Source of the DNA: Helicobacter rodentium ATCC 700285
GTDB taxonomy: Bacteria; Campylobacterota; Campylobacteria; Campylobacterales; Helicobacteraceae
Length of the DNA stretch: 64,000 nucleotides
Assembly (NCBI RefSeq): GCF_000687535.1
Contig: NZ_JHWC01000003.1
Coordinates: 1-64,000 of the forward strand
Direction of reading: 5' to 3'
Below are positions 27,016 through 36,649 of this stretch, piece after piece. The translations under genes were made by a program, and so were the position numbers. Numbering within the stretch: position 1 is the first letter of the stretch; every line of letters begins with the position of its first letter. The notes below the pieces were generated by a model, which did not search any database, had not been told where the DNA came from, and saw only the letters and a list, made by a program, of their open reading frames with translations.

Positions 27016-27489
27016 GTGAATATTCTAGGAATTGACCCGGGAAGTAGAAATTGCGGCTATGCTGTGATTAAGTCAGAAAAAAATGCAATTTCTTTGGTTG
27101 AAGCAGGATTGATTAAGATTAAAGAAAGAATCTTACAACATCAAATTTTAGAGTTTGTGGAGGGGATTGATTTGGTATTAAAAAATCATTCCATTGATTC
27201 GGTTGCTATTGAGGATATGTTTTATGCTTATAATCCAAAAAGTGTGATAAAATTAGCGCAATTTAGGGGAGCTTTGAGCCTTAAGATTCTGCAAGAGTTG
27301 GGAAATTTTGCCGAATACACACCCTTGCAAGTTAAAAAGGCTTTAACAGGCAATGGAAAAGCTCAAAAAGAACAGGTTGCCTTTATGGTAAAGCGGCTTT
27401 TAGGGATTAAAGGTGAAATCAAGCCACTAGATATTACCGATGCGATTGCGATTGCAATCACACACGCACAGCGATTGAAATTTAATTAA
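27016..27489 (+). CDS. ruvC: Holliday junction endonuclease RuvC
   Basis: The 157-residue protein resolves Holliday junctions with RuvAB. The acidic catalytic set is visible: Asp7 in [13 protein letters not shown], Glu in [14 protein letters not shown], and the C-terminal [14 protein letters not shown]. It starts with GTG behind TTAAGGAAATAA. It is divergent from dnaA and is followed 10 bases later by thyX, probably in one operon. Confidence 0.95.
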   Translation: MNILGIDPGSRNCGYAVIKSEKNAISLVEAGLIKIKERILQHQILEFVEGIDLVLKNHSIDSVAIEDMFYAYNPKSVIKLAQFRGALSLKILQELGNFAEYTPLQVKKALTGNGKAQKEQVAFMVKRLLGIKGEIKPLDITDAIAIAITHAQRLKFN

Positions 27490-27499
27490 GGAATCATCA

Positions 27500-28132
27500 A
27501 TGCAAATTACACTTTTAAATTACACAGACTTAAAAACCTGCGCACACGCGATTCGCACTTGTTGGCAGAGTTTTGAAAAAGGCGATGAGGGTGGCGAAAA
27601 AGACAAAGAGTTGATTCATCGTGTGGGTAATAAATTTAAACACGCTTCTACTTTGGAACATTTATATTATACTTTTTATATTCAAGGCATTAGCCGCGCG
27701 TGTTTGCAGGAGTTAGCGCGTCATAGAATCGCCTCTTTAAGCGTGAAATCCACCCGCTATACACTAAAGGAATTAAAAGAGGAGGAATCCTTTTTGCCTT
27801 TTTGTGTGGATAATATGGAAAGGGCAAAGCATTTTTTGGTTTTTACGAGCAATCAAGCGGTAAATGAGGCTTCCATCTTGGCATTAGAAAACCTAAGAAA
27901 ACTACTTGTATCCAATATTGGCAACGATTTAGCTAAATTTGCTATGCCAGAATCGTATAAAACAGAACTTACTTGGAGCATTAATGCAAGAAGTTTGCAA
28001 AATTTTTTAAGCCTAAGAAGTTCTAAAAATGCGCTTTGGGAGATTCGCGCTTTAGCTTTTGGGCTTTTTGAAGCTTTGCCACAGGAACATCAATTTTTGT
28101 TTGATAGCTTTTTACAACAAAGTGAGGAATAA
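27500..28132 (+). CDS. thyX: FAD-dependent thymidylate synthase ThyX
   Basis: The 210-residue enzyme makes dTMP from dUMP with methylene-tetrahydrofolate and reduced FAD. The ThyX signature RHRIASLSVKSTRY spans residues 74-87. GNKFKHASTLEHLYYTF and the C-terminal WSINARSLQNFLSLR, which has the substrate-contacting arginine, are also typical. ThyX replaces ThyA in Helicobacter and Campylobacter. It follows ruvC closely and its stop is one base before the SMR pair. Confidence 0.95.
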   Translation: MQITLLNYTDLKTCAHAIRTCWQSFEKGDEGGEKDKELIHRVGNKFKHASTLEHLYYTFYIQGISRACLQELARHRIASLSVKSTRYTLKELKEEESFLPFCVDNMERAKHFLVFTSNQAVNEASILALENLRKLLVSNIGNDLAKFAMPESYKTELTWSINARSLQNFLSLRSSKNALWEIRALAFGLFEALPQEHQFLFDSFLQQSEE

Positions 28133-28133
28133 A

Positions 28134-28517
28134 ATGAGCCTAAAAAAAGCTTATCTTTTATTGGTTTTTGCGATTCTTACCGAAGTCTTTGCTGTGAATT
28201 TAATGAAGGCAAGTGCGGGTGAAATATGGGGGCTTGTGAGTATGTATGTTTTGCTTGTGTTGTCCTATTATTTTATGGCTCTTTCACTGAAGCGAATCTC
28301 GGTGGGTGTGGCGTATGCGATATGGGAAGTATTGGGCGCAGTCTGCGTGGTTTGTATTAGCGTGTTTTATTTTGGTGAGGAATTGCTATGGACACAAAAA
28401 GTCGGCATTGTCTTGTCTATTGGCGGAATCGCACTCATTAATTATGCGGAATTGAAAAACGAAAGAAAAGAAGCAGAATCGGATTCTACACAAATTGCCC
28501 ATAAGGAAATGCAATGA
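28134..28517 (+). CDS. Paired SMR-family transporter, first subunit
   Basis: The 127-residue membrane protein has four hydrophobic helices and the conserved membrane glutamate of SMR exporters (Glu17 in VFAILTEVFAVNLMKAS), followed by SVGVAYAIWEVLGAV. It exceeds the usual 105-110 residues by a charged C-terminal tail (ELKNERKEAESDS). The ATG at 28134 has a GTGAGGAATAAA ribosome site; a longer frame from 28059 would overlap thyX. It acts with the next gene as a heteromeric pair. Possible substrates are cationic drugs, polyamines or guanidinium, and the sequence does not decide. Confidence 0.88.
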   Translation: MSLKKAYLLLVFAILTEVFAVNLMKASAGEIWGLVSMYVLLVLSYYFMALSLKRISVGVAYAIWEVLGAVCVVCISVFYFGEELLWTQKVGIVLSIGGIALINYAELKNERKEAESDSTQIAHKEMQ

Positions 28518-28828
28518 GCTTAGCTTTAGGATATGTCGTTATTTCGGCGGTTTTAGATGTGATTGCAAATTTGTTTTTAAAAAAATCCAACGCTTTCACA
28601 CACAAAGGCTATACCATAGGCTGCATTTTGATGGTTTGGGCGGCTTTTAGTGTGTTGATTTTTGCGCTTGAGGATATGCCTTTAAGCGTGGCGTATTCTA
28701 CTTGGGGTGCGGTGGGGATTGTTGGCACAAGCATTGGAGGCTATGTCTTTTTTAAAGAACGATTAGGAATCGTTGGCTATATTGGTATGGCTATGGTTGT
28801 TTGTGCGGTGGTTTTGTTGAATCTGTGA
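28514..28828 (+). CDS. Paired SMR-family transporter, second subunit
   Basis: The 104-residue four-helix protein overlaps the previous gene by 4 bases (ATGA). It has SMR features such as PLSVAYSTWGAVGIVGTSIG and FKERLGIVGYIGMAMVV. At the position of the universal helix-1 glutamate it carries aspartate (ISAVLDVIANLFLKKS). In paired SMR systems the two chains take opposite orientations in the membrane. Confidence 0.88.
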   Translation: MSLALGYVVISAVLDVIANLFLKKSNAFTHKGYTIGCILMVWAAFSVLIFALEDMPLSVAYSTWGAVGIVGTSIGGYVFFKERLGIVGYIGMAMVVCAVVLLNL

Positions 28829-28830
28829 GG

Positions 28831-28925
28831 CTGTCATTGCGAGAAATGAGCAAAGCGAATGACGAAGCAATCCATAATCCCGCATACAAAAAACTACCCA
28901 CCTCGTCATTGCGAGATTCTGCTAT
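28831..28925 (+). repeat. Two dispersed CATTGCGAG-type repeat copies
   Basis: The first copy (28831-28879) reads GTCATTGCGAGAAATGAGCA through GACGAAGCAATCCATAATC. The second starts GTCATTGCGAGATTCTGC at 28904 and is cut short by the end of the following gene. They occupy the 3' gap after the SMR pair. Confidence 0.75.
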
Positions 28926-28932
28926 GAAATCT

Positions 28933-29445
28933 CTAGTTGTTTGGCTCTTTACGCATTGCTTCACCCTCTGCGTATAGTTGCTGATTAAGTAATTTTATTT
29001 CTTTATTTTGTTTAAAATTGCGATAAAAAATAAAGAATGGTGTTGCAATACTAGCAAATGAGCCAATTGCTATCAAAGAACCCCACAGATTTATAAATAT
29101 AGTGTTGTTAGCAAATGAGTTAAATGCTCCCATTAAAGGAATTATTACCCCTATGAATATAGTGATAAACTGAATTGCCAAAAACCAGCCAATAGAACTC
29201 CATATGGGATAGTTAAGCTTTCTTACAGGCACAAACACATCACGCGTGATATTATAAAAAGCATTGACATAATGTGTTCCATTGTCTTGTGGAATCGCAT
29301 ATAGTGCAACTTTATCTCCATCAGTAAAATAATAATCCCCCTCATATCTAAATGCTGTATTTTCTATTGTAAATTCCTTTTCATATATGTTTGTTAAAAC
29401 CTGTTTATTAGCATTTTTAATTTCGCCTCTAGTTATTCTTGCCAC
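28933..29445 (-). CDS. Small membrane protein of unknown function
   Basis: The 170-residue protein has a hydrophilic N-terminal part (to about residue 78, with RYEGDYYFTDGDKVALYAIP), two membrane helices (IGWFLAIQFITIFIGVIIP and LIAIGSFASIATPFFIFY) and a charged C-terminal tail. I recognise no family. It starts with GTG behind AAGGATTTTAA. It stands alone between two repeat clusters, which suggests an accessory insertion. Confidence 0.7.
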   Translation of the reverse strand: MARITRGEIKNANKQVLTNIYEKEFTIENTAFRYEGDYYFTDGDKVALYAIPQDNGTHYVNAFYNITRDVFVPVRKLNYPIWSSIGWFLAIQFITIFIGVIIPLMGAFNSFANNTIFINLWGSLIAIGSFASIATPFFIFYRNFKQNKEIKLLNQQLYAEGEAMRKEPNN

Positions 29446-29493
29446 TTAAAATCCTTAGTAAAACTAGTTAAAAATTCTAGTTTTTAACATTTG

Positions 29494-29672
29494 CCTCATT
29501 GCGAGAGATTTGTTAAAATCTCGTGGCAATCCATAATTTAGAATCTTGCCTTTAGAGATTCCATTATAAAGTTTCTTTGCGTTTGAATTAATAGAAAGAT
29601 TCCATTGCAAACGCTTCTTTTGCGTTAAAGTTATGGATTGCCACGAAACACTGCGTATTTCTCGCAATGAAG
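29494..29672. repeat. Inverted pair of CATTGCGAG-type repeats
   Basis: The copy at 29494-29538 (TCATTGCGAGAGATTTGTTA to CGTGGCAATCCATAA) is itself a hairpin, because AGATTT pairs with AAATCT and ATTGC with GCAAT. An opposite copy at 29630-29672 (TTATGGATTGCCACGAAACA to TCTCGCAATGAAGC) faces it. The whole interval could form a long stem downstream of icd. Confidence 0.75.
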
Positions 29673-29691
29673 CAGAAACTTAAGAGTAAAG

Positions 29692-29714
29692 CAAGGGGGG
29701 ATTCCCCCGCCTTG
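29692..29714 (-). terminator. Stem-loop directly after icd
   Basis: On the minus strand CAAGGCGGGGG and CCCCCCTTG form a strong GC stem with a tiny loop, starting at the base after the icd stop codon and followed by CTTTACTC. The T-run is weak, so termination may be partial. Confidence 0.55.
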
Positions 29715-31913
29715 TTATTTAATCTTTGCTAAAATCGCATTGAAAGTCGCGCTTCCTCGCATAATCGCATTGCATTTGGTGTCATCAAGCTTGTAATAAC
29801 CGCCTAAATCTACTTTTTTGCCTTGTGCGCTTAAATATTCTTGGTGAATCTTGCTTTCGTTTGCGCTTAGTTCCTCCGCGATTCCTTTAAAGAATCCTTG
29901 CAATGCAGAATCACTGCTATCTTTTGCTAGAGCATTTGCCCAATAAAGTGCAAGATAAAAATGGCTTGTGCGGTTATCGTCCTCGCCTACCTTGCGTGAA
30001 GGGGCTTTGTTGTTGTTTAACCATTCTCCAATCGCGCTATCAAGGCTATTTGCTAGAATCTGCGCCTCTTTTTTGCCTGTTTTTTGTGCGTAGAATTCCA
30101 AACTCGCTTGGAGTGCTAAAAACTCTCCCAAGCTATCCCAGCGCAAATGGTTTTCCTCCACGAGTTGTTCCACTTGTTTTGGCGCACTTCCACCCGCACC
30201 GGTTTCAAACATAGAGCCACCATTGAGCATTGGCACGACAGAAAGCATTTTTGCGCTTGTGCCAAGCTCCAAAATCGGGAATAAATCAGTTAAGTAGTCG
30301 CGCAAAACATTTCCACTAATAGAAATCGCATCTTTCCCAGCGCGGATTAGTTTTAGGGATTCCAAACACGCTTCTTTTGGAGGTAGAATCGCAATGTCCT
30401 TGCCTTTTTCTTTCAAACGCGCCTCTACTAAGTCTATCATAATCTTATTGCTTGGGCGTTTGGAATCTAGCCAGAAAATCGCCTTGCTACCTGTTAAATC
30501 TGCGCGTTGTATCCCTAAATCAATCCAATTTTGCACCGCTTCAAATTTCGCCTCATTTGCGCGGTAAATATCGCCTTTTTCTACTTTGTGTTCTAGCAGA
30601 ATCGCACCTTTTTCATTGACGATTCTAAAGATTCCATCTTCTTTGGCAATGAATGTTTTATCGTGTGAGCCGTATTCTTGCGCTTTTTTAGCCATTAAGC
30701 CGACATTGGAGACGCTTCCTAGTGTGCTAGGGTTGAGTGTGCCATTTTGGTGTAAATCCTCAATCACTGCTTCATAGATTGTTGCGTAAGTTTTATCCGG
30801 AATCAAGGCGTTTGTATCGCACTCTTTGCCCTCTTTATCCCACAATCTTGCGCCATTTTTAAGCATTGCAGGCATTGACGCATCTACAATCACATCGCTT
30901 GGAATGTGTAAATTTGTGATTCCTTTATCAGAATTTACCATAGAAAGTGGCGCACTTTTGGCAAGAATTTCATTGTATTTTGCTAGAATCTCTTGCTTTT
31001 TGGGGCTATTTTCTATTTTTGTTAGCAATTCATTCACGCCATTGTTGGCATTCACGCCTAGTCGTGTAAGCTCCTCGCTAAAGGAATCAAAAAGCTCTTT
31101 AAAATACACTTTCACCGCGTGTCCAAAAATCACAGGGTCGCTTACTTTCATCATCGTAGCTTTTAAATGGAGAGAAAGTAGGATATTTTCTTTTTTGCAC
31201 ACTTCAATTTGCTCGGCATAAAATTTATCCAAAGCCTTTGCGCTCATAAAAGTAGCGTCTAAAATTTCGTTTTTATCTAGCTTCAAATTGTCTTTTAGCA
31301 CTTCTGTGCCATTGCTTCCAACAAACTCAATTCTCGCTTTTGTGGAATCTTGAATCAAAACCGCTTTTTCATTATCAAAGAAATCGCCACTTTCCATATA
31401 AGAAACGCGTGTTTTAGAGGCTTTGTTAAACTCTACGACACGATAAGGATTCTTTTTTGCATATTCTTTCACGGCTTTGGTGCAGCGGCGGTCAGAGTTT
31501 CCTTGTCTAAGCACGGGATTGACGGCAGAACCTAGCACTTTTTGGTATTTTTCTTTAATGGTTTTTTCCTCTGCATTGCTTGGCTCATCGGGAAAATTTG
31601 GAATCGCAAAGCCCTTGTCTTGCAATTCTTTAATTGTTGCCTTGAGTTGCGGGATAGAGGCGGAGATGTTGGGTGTTTTGATGAGGTTTGCATCGCTTTG
31701 ATTGACAAGCTCTCCTAAGATGGCGAGTTCGTCCTTTACCCTTTGCGATTCTTGTAGGCTTTCTGGAAACTGCGCTAAAACACGCGCGGAGAGGGAAATA
31801 TCAGAAGTTTCTACTGCAATGCCAACTTTGCCCAAAAACGCTTGAACGATAGGCAAAAAGGAATAGGTGGCTAACGCAGGAGATTCATCTGTGAGAGTGT
31901 AAGTGATTTTCAT
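29715..31913 (-). CDS. icd: Monomeric NADP-dependent isocitrate dehydrogenase
   Basis: The 732-residue protein belongs to the monomeric (type II) isocitrate dehydrogenases, about 80 kDa single chains unrelated in length to the usual 45 kDa dimer. It decarboxylates isocitrate to 2-oxoglutarate and makes NADPH. Signatures are YTLTDESPALATYSFLPIVQ at the N-terminus, GNSDRRCTKAVKEYAKKNP, ADLTGSKAIFWLDSKRPSN and MFETGAGGSAPKQVEQLVEE. The ATG at 31913 has AAAGGATTCCTT upstream and is preferred to the frame start at 31967. This form is shared with Campylobacter but not with H. pylori, which helps to place the organism. Confidence 0.96.
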   Translation of the reverse strand: MKITYTLTDESPALATYSFLPIVQAFLGKVGIAVETSDISLSARVLAQFPESLQESQRVKDELAILGELVNQSDANLIKTPNISASIPQLKATIKELQDKGFAIPNFPDEPSNAEEKTIKEKYQKVLGSAVNPVLRQGNSDRRCTKAVKEYAKKNPYRVVEFNKASKTRVSYMESGDFFDNEKAVLIQDSTKARIEFVGSNGTEVLKDNLKLDKNEILDATFMSAKALDKFYAEQIEVCKKENILLSLHLKATMMKVSDPVIFGHAVKVYFKELFDSFSEELTRLGVNANNGVNELLTKIENSPKKQEILAKYNEILAKSAPLSMVNSDKGITNLHIPSDVIVDASMPAMLKNGARLWDKEGKECDTNALIPDKTYATIYEAVIEDLHQNGTLNPSTLGSVSNVGLMAKKAQEYGSHDKTFIAKEDGIFRIVNEKGAILLEHKVEKGDIYRANEAKFEAVQNWIDLGIQRADLTGSKAIFWLDSKRPSNKIMIDLVEARLKEKGKDIAILPPKEACLESLKLIRAGKDAISISGNVLRDYLTDLFPILELGTSAKMLSVVPMLNGGSMFETGAGGSAPKQVEQLVEENHLRWDSLGEFLALQASLEFYAQKTGKKEAQILANSLDSAIGEWLNNNKAPSRKVGEDDNRTSHFYLALYWANALAKDSSDSALQGFFKGIAEELSANESKIHQEYLSAQGKKVDLGGYYKLDDTKCNAIMRGSATFNAILAKIK

Positions 31914-32162
31914 AAGGAATCCTTTAATATAGAATTTAGTGCTTGAGTATAACAAAGAATCGCGCAAATTTTGCTAATTTTAGTCAAGATTTGTTTTACT
32001 TTTTATCCAAATGGGAAATTATGTTGCACTTTCTTGTCCCTTTTTTGTCAAAGTCTAGCGAATAAATGTAAATTTAAAACACAAATTCAAAGACTTTAAG
32101 GTAAAATAATAAATTATGATTTAGATGACTAGCGTATAAGGCGTCAAATAGAGGAGCTTAGA

Positions 32163-34340
32163 GTGTTTCCTGTAAAAAGCAGTTTAAAATTGGTTGGTAG
32201 TGTGCTTGGAATTTCAACAGATAAAGATTCTATCATTTGTATGGATAATTTTTATAATATTTCTACTTTCTCAAAAGAAAATAAAGTAATCGATAAAGCA
32301 TTGCAATTGTCCAAAGATGTTGAGCCTTTGCATCATTTCAGTAAAGCCGTTGCGATTTCTCACGCCACTTCTAAAATCGTTATGGGTTTTGCTAAAGCCA
32401 CAAAAGGCGTTGTGGTAACTACTGACCCAGAGATTGCACCTATTGCACAATTAACTTGGCAAAAACTTGCAATTTCCAAGGTTGCTTTTTCACAAGAAGA
32501 CGATTATTTAGCCACAGGAGGCGAAGATGGTCGGGTATTATTGTATTCCGCGGATAATTATCAGTTAGCCCTAAGCACCCCGCCTTTGCCAGATTATATT
32601 TCTGCTATTGCGTTTAGCGAAGATGGACGATTGATTTTTGCGGGTTGTTTTGGCAAAAGTGCAATGATTTTTGATATTGTCAAAAACACATTGGTTGCTA
32701 ATATTAAAACAGAATCATTGATTGAGGACGCATTTTTTTATGCAGAGGATACGCTTTTGTTTTGTGTGACAAAAGAGGGGCAAACTTTGGTTTATGATGT
32801 GCGAGAGCAAAAGTTTGTTAAAGAGAATCTTTTAAAAGGTGCTTGGCTTATGCGATGCCGTAAGCTTCCCGGTGAAGATTATGCTATCGTAGGGGCTAAA
32901 GATAAACAATTACGCATTATTGATTTAAGCGATAACACATTATGCGATTCCATTATGCTTGAGCATAGCGGTGTTACGGCAATGAGGTTAGAGGGCAGTT
33001 TGCTTTATATTGGTTATTCTGATGGAACGATTGAGATTGTAGATACCAATGAAGCAAAAGATGAAATGTTGGAGCTACTTAACAACAATGACTTAAAAAA
33101 AGCAGCAGGTCTAATTCAAGAGAAAAATATTTTTTTACAGACTTTAAAAGAGTATCGCACAAAATTAGAGACTCTATGGAAAGAAATGTTGGCAAAAGCG
33201 ATTGACTTATTAGCAAAAGATCAACTACAAGAAGCAACAGCAATCGTAGAGCCTTTTATGCTAGACCAGCGCAAAAGAGAGGAGTTTGACTATTATTGGC
33301 AGCAAAAAGAAGCAGTGGCAAAGTTTATGGACGCCATTGAGGCAAAAAATTATATGGAGGCTTACAAATTAGTAGAGCAGAATCCCTACCTAAAAGAAAC
33401 GGTTGCCTATGCTAAATTAGAGGAAACTTGGGAAAAATCCTTTGAGGTTTCTAAGAGATTGCTTTTTCAAGATCCACAAGGAAATTTGGTCAAAGCTCAA
33501 GATTTGTTACGTCCTTTTGTTACGGTTAAATCCAAAAAAGATGTTGCGATGACATTGCTTAGAAATAGTGATAAATTTATTCAGGCAGATAAAGAATATA
33601 AGGCAAAGAATTTTGTAGAATATTTTAAATTATGTGATAGATTGCCTTTCTTGAAAGAAACTTTAATTTACAAGAGTGCATTGCTTATTGGCGACCAAAT
33701 TGCGCAACGCGTGAATGCTTGTGAAAACCAGAACGATTATACAAAAGCATTAGAGATTTGTAAGCTATTGGGCTCTATGTCGCCTTTTAAATCTCTTGCA
33801 GAGGAGAAAGCAAAAACGATTCAAATTAAACTAGATTTCGCCCAAGCTTGTAAGGAGCGCAAATTAGCCGATGCGTTTCAAATGGCAGAGACTTACTTTG
33901 AATTGCGTTCTATGCCAGAATACAAAAAGCTTTATGAGGATTTTAAAAGATATGAGAAAATCGCTTTTGGATTTGCTGCAACAGGCAATGGAAAAGCAAC
34001 TTTGGATAACTTGAAAGATTACCTCTATATAGAGTATTGGCGGGATAAAATTGCTGCGATTCTAAAAATTGCTTATCTTTCAGAGTTTATGCTAAATGCT
34101 CCCGGCAAAGAAGGTGCGCAACCAGATATTTGTTGGAAAGAGACTTTTCAATATTATATTGAACGTTATGGCAAAGATGAAGAGATTAAGAAACTAGCAA
34201 ATGAAATTGGATTACAAGCGGAGTTAGATAGTATTCCTTTTGAAGGAAATCCAAAGGGGTATTTAACGACTATTGTTGCAGATTCCTTGTTGTGTATTGA
34301 TAATCAGCCATTGCACCAACACGAAGAAAATAAATCCTAG
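32163..34340 (+). CDS. Beta-propeller plus alpha-solenoid protein of unknown function
   Basis: The 725-residue protein has WD40-like repeats over roughly residues 10-295 (for example FSQEDDYLATGGEDGRVLLY, FSEDGRLIFAGCFGKSAMIF, LYIGYSDGTIEIVDT). A long series of helical hairpin-like units follows to the end (NDLKKAAGLIQEKNIFLQTL, KNYMEAYKLVEQNPYLKET, NFVEYFKLCDRLPFLKET), several with a shared P-F/Y-L-K-E-T ending. No signal peptide or membrane helix is seen. The GTG start at 32163 follows AGAGGAGCTTAGA. ispG starts 13 bases after the stop. I do not know its function. The order propeller-solenoid resembles eukaryotic coat and scaffold proteins in architecture only. Confidence 0.8.
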   Translation: MFPVKSSLKLVGSVLGISTDKDSIICMDNFYNISTFSKENKVIDKALQLSKDVEPLHHFSKAVAISHATSKIVMGFAKATKGVVVTTDPEIAPIAQLTWQKLAISKVAFSQEDDYLATGGEDGRVLLYSADNYQLALSTPPLPDYISAIAFSEDGRLIFAGCFGKSAMIFDIVKNTLVANIKTESLIEDAFFYAEDTLLFCVTKEGQTLVYDVREQKFVKENLLKGAWLMRCRKLPGEDYAIVGAKDKQLRIIDLSDNTLCDSIMLEHSGVTAMRLEGSLLYIGYSDGTIEIVDTNEAKDEMLELLNNNDLKKAAGLIQEKNIFLQTLKEYRTKLETLWKEMLAKAIDLLAKDQLQEATAIVEPFMLDQRKREEFDYYWQQKEAVAKFMDAIEAKNYMEAYKLVEQNPYLKETVAYAKLEETWEKSFEVSKRLLFQDPQGNLVKAQDLLRPFVTVKSKKDVAMTLLRNSDKFIQADKEYKAKNFVEYFKLCDRLPFLKETLIYKSALLIGDQIAQRVNACENQNDYTKALEICKLLGSMSPFKSLAEEKAKTIQIKLDFAQACKERKLADAFQMAETYFELRSMPEYKKLYEDFKRYEKIAFGFAATGNGKATLDNLKDYLYIEYWRDKIAAILKIAYLSEFMLNAPGKEGAQPDICWKETFQYYIERYGKDEEIKKLANEIGLQAELDSIPFEGNPKGYLTTIVADSLLCIDNQPLHQHEENKS

Positions 34341-34353
34341 AAGATAAACAAAA

Positions 34354-35451
34354 ATGGAATCTCAAGCTTTGAAACCGCGTTATAAAACCAAACAAATTGC
34401 GGTTGGCAATGTTTTGATAGGTGGTGATGCTCCTATTTCTGTGCAAAGTATGACTTATAGTAAAACAGCAGATTTGCAAGAGACAAAAAAGCAAATTGAT
34501 TGTTTGCAACTTGCAGGTTGTGATATTGTGCGTGTGGCAGTAAGTGATGAAGCAGACGCTTATGCGTTAAAAGAGCTTAAGGCAATGATTGCATTGCCTT
34601 TGGTTGCAGATATTCATTTTCGCTATAAACTTGCACTTATTGCAGCAGAATCGGTGGATTGTATTCGCATTAATCCGGGTAATATTGGTGCAAAAAATAA
34701 AGTTAAAGCTGTAGTAGATGCGTGTAAAGAACATAAGATTCCTATACGAATCGGCGTGAATGCTGGAAGCTTAGAAAAATCCTTTGAGGTTAAGTATGGT
34801 GCAACACCTAAAGGAATGGTGGAATCCGCATTGTATAATATTAAGCTGTTGGAAGATTTTGGATTCAATGATATTAAAATATCCCTTAAGGCAAGTGATG
34901 TGGAACGCACGATGAGTGCTTATCGGGCATTGCGTCCTTTGGTAGAGTATCCATTCCATTTGGGGGTTACAGAGGCAGGAGATTTGGAATCTTCTACTAT
35001 CAAAAGCTCTATGGCACTTGGTGGGTTGCTTATGGAGGGCATTGGAGACACAATGCGAGTTTCTATTACGGGCGAATTAGAAAAAGAAATTGAGATTGCG
35101 CGTGGAATCTTGCGCTATTGTGGGAGACAAAAAGAGGGAATTACTTATATTTCTTGCCCTACTTGTGGGCGTTTGCAAGCGGATTTAGTTCCGCTTCTCC
35201 AAGAGATAAAAAGGAGAATGCCCAAAATTAAAACACCAATGCAGGTTTCTGTAATGGGGTGTGCAGTCAATGCGTTAGGAGAGGCTAAACACGCAGATGT
35301 AGCGATTGCTTTTGGCAGTGGCGATGGATTGGTGATTAAGCGGGGAGAAATTGTGGGTAAATATAAGCAAGAAGAATTGATTGATGTATTTATTGATGAG
35401 GTGATTAAGACAGAGGGAGAGATGACTCAAGCTTTGGAGATTGGCAGATAG
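34354..35451 (+). CDS. ispG: 4-hydroxy-3-methylbut-2-enyl diphosphate synthase IspG
   Basis: The 365-residue iron-sulfur enzyme makes HMBPP from methylerythritol cyclodiphosphate in isoprenoid synthesis. The barrel part reads [20 protein letters not shown] and [18 protein letters not shown], with [12 protein letters not shown]. The cluster domain has [12 protein letters not shown] (two cysteines near residue 267-270) and [16 protein letters not shown] (third cysteine), plus the conserved glutamate there. Length is normal. It is probably co-transcribed with the propeller gene. Confidence 0.96.
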   Translation: MESQALKPRYKTKQIAVGNVLIGGDAPISVQSMTYSKTADLQETKKQIDCLQLAGCDIVRVAVSDEADAYALKELKAMIALPLVADIHFRYKLALIAAESVDCIRINPGNIGAKNKVKAVVDACKEHKIPIRIGVNAGSLEKSFEVKYGATPKGMVESALYNIKLLEDFGFNDIKISLKASDVERTMSAYRALRPLVEYPFHLGVTEAGDLESSTIKSSMALGGLLMEGIGDTMRVSITGELEKEIEIARGILRYCGRQKEGITYISCPTCGRLQADLVPLLQEIKRRMPKIKTPMQVSVMGCAVNALGEAKHADVAIAFGSGDGLVIKRGEIVGKYKQEELIDVFIDEVIKTEGEMTQALEIGR

Positions 35452-35452
35452 G

Positions 35453-36649
35453 CTAAATGCCTTGAATTTGCATAGGTAACTCCCAAAGAGGCAGGAAAAT
35501 TGCAAGTGCTAACCATAAAACCAAAGCACCTAAAATTAAAATCATCAAAGGTTCTATGAGTGCAAGGAGTGTTTCGCTGTGTGTAGATAATTCCTCTTGA
35601 TGAAGGTCAAGCAGCACTTCTAGGGATTCTAGGAATCCTTCTTCATTTTGTGCGCCACAGAGGAGTTGAATGCTTAAATCATCTAGTATGCCATTGAAAG
35701 CTTGTGTAATTGGAATCCCGCACGAGATTGCTTCAAAAATACCTTGCGATTTTTGCTTGATGACTTCGTTTGTGAGGGATTGCGAGGCGATTTCTAATGC
35801 AACTCGCAAAGACACTTTGCTTTTGTAGAGATAAAAGAAGCTAAGGAGGAATTGCGAGAGTTGATAATAATGCAAAACAGCACCCAAATAAGGAATCTTA
35901 AGGAATAAATTATCTAGGGTATATCTAAACTTTGAGGAGCTTTGATAAAGTTTGTAGCTTAGCAGCGCGATTCCACAAAAGACTAAAAAGCTAAGGTATC
36001 CATAATCTAGCAAAACAGAGCGCATAAAAAGCAAACTCTTACTAGGAAATGGTAAAGAGGTGTTAAGCCCCGCAAACAGCACTTCAAATTGTGGCAAGAC
36101 AAAAAGCGTAATGCTTAAAAATACCGCAATCATCACAAGCAAAACAAAGAGGGGATAAAATAAAATTTTTTTCAAAAGTTTGCGATTCTTTTGTGTGTTT
36201 TTAAGTCTGATTAAAATAAATTCTATCGTATTTTCTAGCATATTCGCCTTTTGCCCTATTTCTATCATAGAGCAAATAAAGTCAGAAAATCCCGCTTCTT
36301 TGAAGCTAAGAGAGAGTGGTTTCCCGGAATTTAGCGCAAAAAGTGCTTTAGAAAATTGTGCGCTTAGACGAGGGTTTTTTGTATGATTTTGCAAGTTTTC
36401 TAGGAGTAAATTTAAAGGCAAATGCGCCTTAAGCCCGAGTTTTAACTCATAAAACGCGCTTAGAATCTCTTTTATCTTAGGGGGATTTAGCACGGATAAT
36501 TTGTCTTTGAGTGTTGTTTGGGGCGTGATGCTTAGGATAAAGAGGTGTTGAGAGTGGAGCTTGTTTTCTAGCTCTTTTTGAGTTTTTGCGCTAAAAGTTC
36601 GTGTTTGGATTTTACCTTTTTGCTTGAATTGCACTTGGAAGTTTGGCAT
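35453..36649 (-). CDS. ctsF: GspF/PilC-type inner-membrane assembly protein, DNA-uptake system
   Basis: The 398-residue protein has the two repeated GspF domains. The first has AHLPLNLLLENLQNHT and IEIGQKANMLENTIEFI, the second YKSKVSLRVALEIASQ and CGAQNEEGFLESLEVL. Each is followed by hydrophobic segments, the last near the C-terminus (LMILILGALVLWLALAIFL). Such proteins form the membrane platform for pseudopilus assembly. In Campylobacter the homologue CtsF is needed for natural transformation, and I name it by that analogy. Its ATG overlaps the gspE stop (TAATG). Confidence 0.85.
   Translation of the reverse strand: MPNFQVQFKQKGKIQTRTFSAKTQKELENKLHSQHLFILSITPQTTLKDKLSVLNPPKIKEILSAFYELKLGLKAHLPLNLLLENLQNHTKNPRLSAQFSKALFALNSGKPLSLSFKEAGFSDFICSMIEIGQKANMLENTIEFILIRLKNTQKNRKLLKKILFYPLFVLLVMIAVFLSITLFVLPQFEVLFAGLNTSLPFPSKSLLFMRSVLLDYGYLSFLVFCGIALLSYKLYQSSSKFRYTLDNLFLKIPYLGAVLHYYQLSQFLLSFFYLYKSKVSLRVALEIASQSLTNEVIKQKSQGIFEAISCGIPITQAFNGILDDLSIQLLCGAQNEEGFLESLEVLLDLHQEELSTHSETLLALIEPLMILILGALVLWLALAIFLPLWELPMQIQGI

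Noticed and set aside
30586-31701. Several plus-strand ORFs within icd
   Set aside because: Antisense shadows of the long monomeric isocitrate dehydrogenase.
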